Program-made: the position numbers and the translations under genes
Assembly: GCA_903868245.1 (NCBI GenBank)
Contig: CAIPUN010000020.1
Coordinates: 1-34,266 of the forward strand
Source: an uncultured Sphingomonadales bacterium
Lineage (GTDB): Bacteria; Pseudomonadota; Alphaproteobacteria; Sphingomonadales; Sphingomonadaceae
DNA: 34,266 nucleotides
Direction of reading: 5' to 3'
In this document: piece by piece, positions 32,140 through 34,266 of the stretch
Numbering within the stretch: the stretch's first letter is position 1
Layout: each line of letters starts with the position of its first letter
The notes under the pieces: generated by a model
What the model was told of the DNA's origin: nothing
Databases searched by the model: none
Seen by the model: only the letters and a program-made list of their open reading frames with translations

Positions 32140-32175
32140 ACACGTGATAGGCACCAGCCTGCGCTGGTGCGACGT
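32140..32175 (+). repeat. Palindromic repeat copy R3 (forward)
   Basis: Forward copy with a perfect 8-bp stem GCACCAGC-CTGC-GCTGGTGC (32151-32170). Its first 22 bases after the ACGTGATAG flank are identical to R1. Compared with R4 one pair of the stem has changed from C-G to A-T on both sides, a compensatory change. Confidence 0.92.
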
Positions 32176-32210
32176 AGCGTTTATCTAAAGGGTAATAAAT
32201 TTAAACCCAC

Positions 32211-32242
32211 CGTCGCCCCAGCGTAGGCTGGGGCCTATGACG
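32211..32242 (-). repeat. Palindromic repeat copy R4 (reverse)
   Basis: Reverse copy with a perfect 8-bp stem GCCCCAGC-GTAG-GCTGGGGC (32215-32234). It opens the second composite unit (R4-spacer-R5). Confidence 0.92.
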
Positions 32243-32281
32243 CCTGTCGGTTTAAACAGCCACGCGACGCGCTACCCTGAT

Positions 32282-32317
32282 ACACGGTATAGGCCCCCGC
32301 CTTCGCTGGGGCGACCT
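32282..32317 (+). repeat. Palindromic repeat copy R5 (forward)
   Basis: Forward copy, GGCCCCCGC-CTTC-GCTGGGGC, with one mismatch in the stem. It ends 28 bases beyond the sdhA stop codon (on the opposite strand), so the sdhA transcript runs straight into the repeat cluster. The R4-R5 spacer resembles the R2-R3 spacer. Confidence 0.9.
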
Positions 32318-32345
32318 ATCTTCAATAGTTACGGCTATCTTAGAC

Positions 32346-34148
32346 TCAATACACCCGCGGCTTCGGCTTAATATACTCGACATCATCGGTCAGCGTGTAA
32401 TCATGCACCGGGCGGTAGTCGATTTTGACCTTACCGCCGGAGCCGCCCCAACCGTCAAACCAGGAAGCGGTGTGCTTCATCCAGTTGGCATCATCGCGCT
32501 CGGGGAAATCTTCGTGGGCATGGGCACCGCGGCTTTCCTTACGGTTGTTTGCGCTTTCGATCGTGCAGACTGCTTGTGCCATAAGGTTATCTAGCTCAAG
32601 CGTTTCAATGAGGTCCGTATTCCAGATCAAGCTACGGTCGGTCACATGGACGTCGGCGAGGCGCTTGTTGACCTTCTGCATTTCGACGACGCCTTCTTCC
32701 AACAAGGCGGTGTCGCGGAAGACGGCAGCATGCTTTTGCATTGTCCGCTGCATTTGCAAACGGATGTCGGCAGTCGGCGATCCGCCCTTTGCATTGCGGA
32801 ACTTGTCGACGCGGGCCAGTGCAAGGTCAGCAGCGTCCGCTGGCAATGCCTTATGCGGCGCGCCTGGGGTCAGCGTCGATTTCAAATGCAAGCCTGTGGC
32901 ACGGCCGAATACGACAAGGTCGATCAAGGAGTTGGAACCCAAACGGTTTGCGCCATGTACCGAAACGCAGGCCGCTTCGCCAACGGCATAGAGGCCCTGA
33001 ACGATCACTTCGGGATCATTGCCGACCTTATTCACGACCTGGCCATGATAATTGCAGGGAATACCGCCCATATTATAGTGGACCGTTGGCGTCACAGGCA
33101 AAGGTTGGCGGGTTAGGTCGACGCCAGCAAAAATCTTACCGCTTTCGGTGATGCCGGGCAAACGCTGCGCCAATACCGCAGGGTCGATATGGTCGAGGTG
33201 CAGGTAGATATGGTCCTTATGTTCGCCAACGCCGCGCCCTTCGCGCATTTCAAGCGCCATCGAACGGCTGACAACGTCGCGTGACGCCAAATCCTTCGCC
33301 GATGGGGCATAACGCTCCATAAAGCGTTCACCTTCACTATTGGTCAGATAACCACCCTCGCCGCGTGCGCCTTCGGTGATGAGAACGCCAGCGCCGTAGA
33401 TACCTGTTGGGTGGAACTGGACAAATTCCATATCTTGCAATGGCAGGCCAGCGCGCAAGACCATGCCGCCGCCATCGCCGGTGCAGGTATGCGCTGACGT
33501 TGCCGAGAAATAGGCGCGGCCATAGCCGCCGGTTGCCAGCACAACAGCGTGGCTCTTAAACCGGTGGATGCTGCCATCTTCCATGCACATGGCGATAACG
33601 CCACGGCATTCACCATTTTCCATGATCAGGTCGAGCGCGAAATATTCAATGAAGAAGTCCGCGTCATATTTCAGGCTCTGTTGATACAAAGCATGCAACA
33701 TGGCATGACCGGTGCGGTCGGCGGCGGCAGCGGTCCGCTGAACGGGGGGGCCTTCGCCCATATTCTGCATATGGCCGCCAAAGGGCCGTTGATAGATGGT
33801 GCCATCGGCGTTGCGCGAGAATGGCACGCCCGCATGCTCAAGCTCATAAACCGCGGCAGGCGCCTCACGGACCATATATTCGATAGCATCTTGGTCGCCG
33901 AGCCAATCGGAGCCCTTAACCGTGTCATACATGTGCCAGGTCCAATGGTCTGGCGAGTTATTACCCAGCGATGCCGCAATCCCGCCCTGCGCCGCCACAG
34001 TATGCGAACGCGTTGGGAAGACTTTGGTAATGCATGCTGTTTTCAATCCAGCTTCCGCGCTGCCCATAGTGGCGCGCAGACCCGACCCGCCAGCGCCGAC
34101 GACGACGGTGTCATATGTGTGGTCGATAATCTTATAAGCGTCTGACAT
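32346..34148 (-). CDS. sdhA: Succinate dehydrogenase flavoprotein subunit
   Basis: Catalytic subunit of complex II, oxidising succinate to fumarate at the inner face of the cytoplasmic membrane. The 600-residue protein has the FAD motif [14 protein letters not shown], the covalent-FAD histidine in [11 protein letters not shown] (His49), the substrate loop [21 protein letters not shown] and [12 protein letters not shown]. The C-terminus ends [13 protein letters not shown], as in alphaproteobacteria. ATG 34148 shares its A with the sdhD stop (TGATG). The sdhB gene normally found next is not downstream; the palindromic repeats and an opposite-strand GIY-YIG gene are there instead. Confidence 0.97.
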   Translation of the reverse strand: MSDAYKIIDHTYDTVVVGAGGSGLRATMGSAEAGLKTACITKVFPTRSHTVAAQGGIAASLGNNSPDHWTWHMYDTVKGSDWLGDQDAIEYMVREAPAAVYELEHAGVPFSRNADGTIYQRPFGGHMQNMGEGPPVQRTAAAADRTGHAMLHALYQQSLKYDADFFIEYFALDLIMENGECRGVIAMCMEDGSIHRFKSHAVVLATGGYGRAYFSATSAHTCTGDGGGMVLRAGLPLQDMEFVQFHPTGIYGAGVLITEGARGEGGYLTNSEGERFMERYAPSAKDLASRDVVSRSMALEMREGRGVGEHKDHIYLHLDHIDPAVLAQRLPGITESGKIFAGVDLTRQPLPVTPTVHYNMGGIPCNYHGQVVNKVGNDPEVIVQGLYAVGEAACVSVHGANRLGSNSLIDLVVFGRATGLHLKSTLTPGAPHKALPADAADLALARVDKFRNAKGGSPTADIRLQMQRTMQKHAAVFRDTALLEEGVVEMQKVNKRLADVHVTDRSLIWNTDLIETLELDNLMAQAVCTIESANNRKESRGAHAHEDFPERDDANWMKHTASWFDGWGGSGGKVKIDYRPVHDYTLTDDVEYIKPKPRVY

Positions 34149-34266
34149 CAGGCGGGAGCTCCGGTAAATGCGAGTTTTGCGACAACGAAAATGCCGAATA
34201 CGGCGCTGGCGATGACGTAAAAGTTAAGGAGTGTCATGGCCGCGAACTTCAGGCCATCATCATGCA
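34148..34266 (-). CDS. sdhD: Succinate dehydrogenase membrane anchor subunit SdhD, C-terminal fragment (5' end outside window)
   Basis: Thirty-eight residues before the TGA at 34148-34150, beginning [20 protein letters not shown] and ending in one membrane helix and LAFTGAPA. Position directly upstream of sdhA with a one-base stop-start overlap, and the hydrophobic C-terminal helix, identify it as SdhD of complex II. The start lies beyond the right edge. Confidence 0.85.
   Translation of the reverse strand, partial: HDDGLKFAAMTLLNFYVIASAVFGIFVVAKLAFTGAPA

Noticed and set aside
32070-32317. Palindromes as ordinary terminators of sdhA
   Set aside because: No T-runs follow the stems on either strand, and the same element recurs in both orientations and at another locus.
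31716-32317. CRISPR array
   Set aside because: Repeats alternate in orientation, spacers are unequal and partly homologous to each other, and there are no cas genes.

Overview
The window looks like a chromosomal segment of an alphaproteobacterium, most likely a member of the Sphingomonadales (Sphingopyxis/Sphingorhabdus-like). The assignment rests on: a CcrM-type adenine methyltransferase gene in the glmM-thiD-rnhB-ccrM-folP neighbourhood; the split three-gene pnt transhydrogenase preceded by a tiny aa3-oxidase subunit IV-like gene; a ScfR-type regulator divergent from a long-form isocitrate lyase; sdhD-sdhA order; and a clustered palindrome family next to a small GIY-YIG gene. No taxonomic marker such as rRNA is present, so this is an inference. 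Gene density is high and most of the window is ordinary housekeeping and metabolic DNA. No prophage, CRISPR array or insertion sequence with a transposase is visible.

Layout: 1-186 is the 3' end of a LuxR/NarL-type regulator. 458-4444 carries an exported catalase-peroxidase, a terminator, a small exported cytochrome c and a PLP D-amino-acid dehydratase/aldolase-like enzyme. 4629-6121 is an unusual Y-family DNA polymerase translationally coupled to a small zinc-ribbon protein. 6218-6307 is tRNA-Ser(CGA) on the minus strand, followed by hspQ and a decayed palindromic repeat. 6880-9850 (minus) is an operon of a subunit IV-like microprotein plus pntA1-pntA2-pntB. 10021-12734 (minus) holds a DUF2177-type membrane protein, folP and ccrM. 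12769-12930, upstream of ccrM, contains seven GANTC methylation sites. 12946-16006 (minus) is a tightly overlapping glmM / thiD-VOC fusion / rnhB operon.

16103-18329 is a DAACS-type symporter and an aldo/keto reductase. 18326-19003 is a NnrU-like membrane protein. 19053-23348 (minus) is a peptide-uptake operon (POT transporter, lipoprotein amidohydrolase, exported amidohydrolase lacking metal ligands). 23482-24450 encodes a nitroreductase and a short GntR regulator. 24463-27800 is the glyoxylate-shunt locus (ScfR-like regulator, divergent aceA, 52-residue ORF). 27902-30602 has bdhA, an alpha-hydroxy-acid dehydrogenase and a LysE-type exporter. 30683-31669 is a luciferase-like monooxygenase.

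31716-32317 is the most distinctive stretch: five copies of a palindromic repeat in alternating orientation, with a GIY-YIG nuclease gene between the first two and a tandemly duplicated composite unit after it. A decayed copy of the same unit lies 25 kb away between hspQ and pntB. The window ends with sdhA and the 3' end of sdhD (minus); sdhB is not where it usually sits. The longest stretches without a gene are 187-457 (no convincing element seen) and 32057-32345 (the repeats); none exceeds 300 bases.
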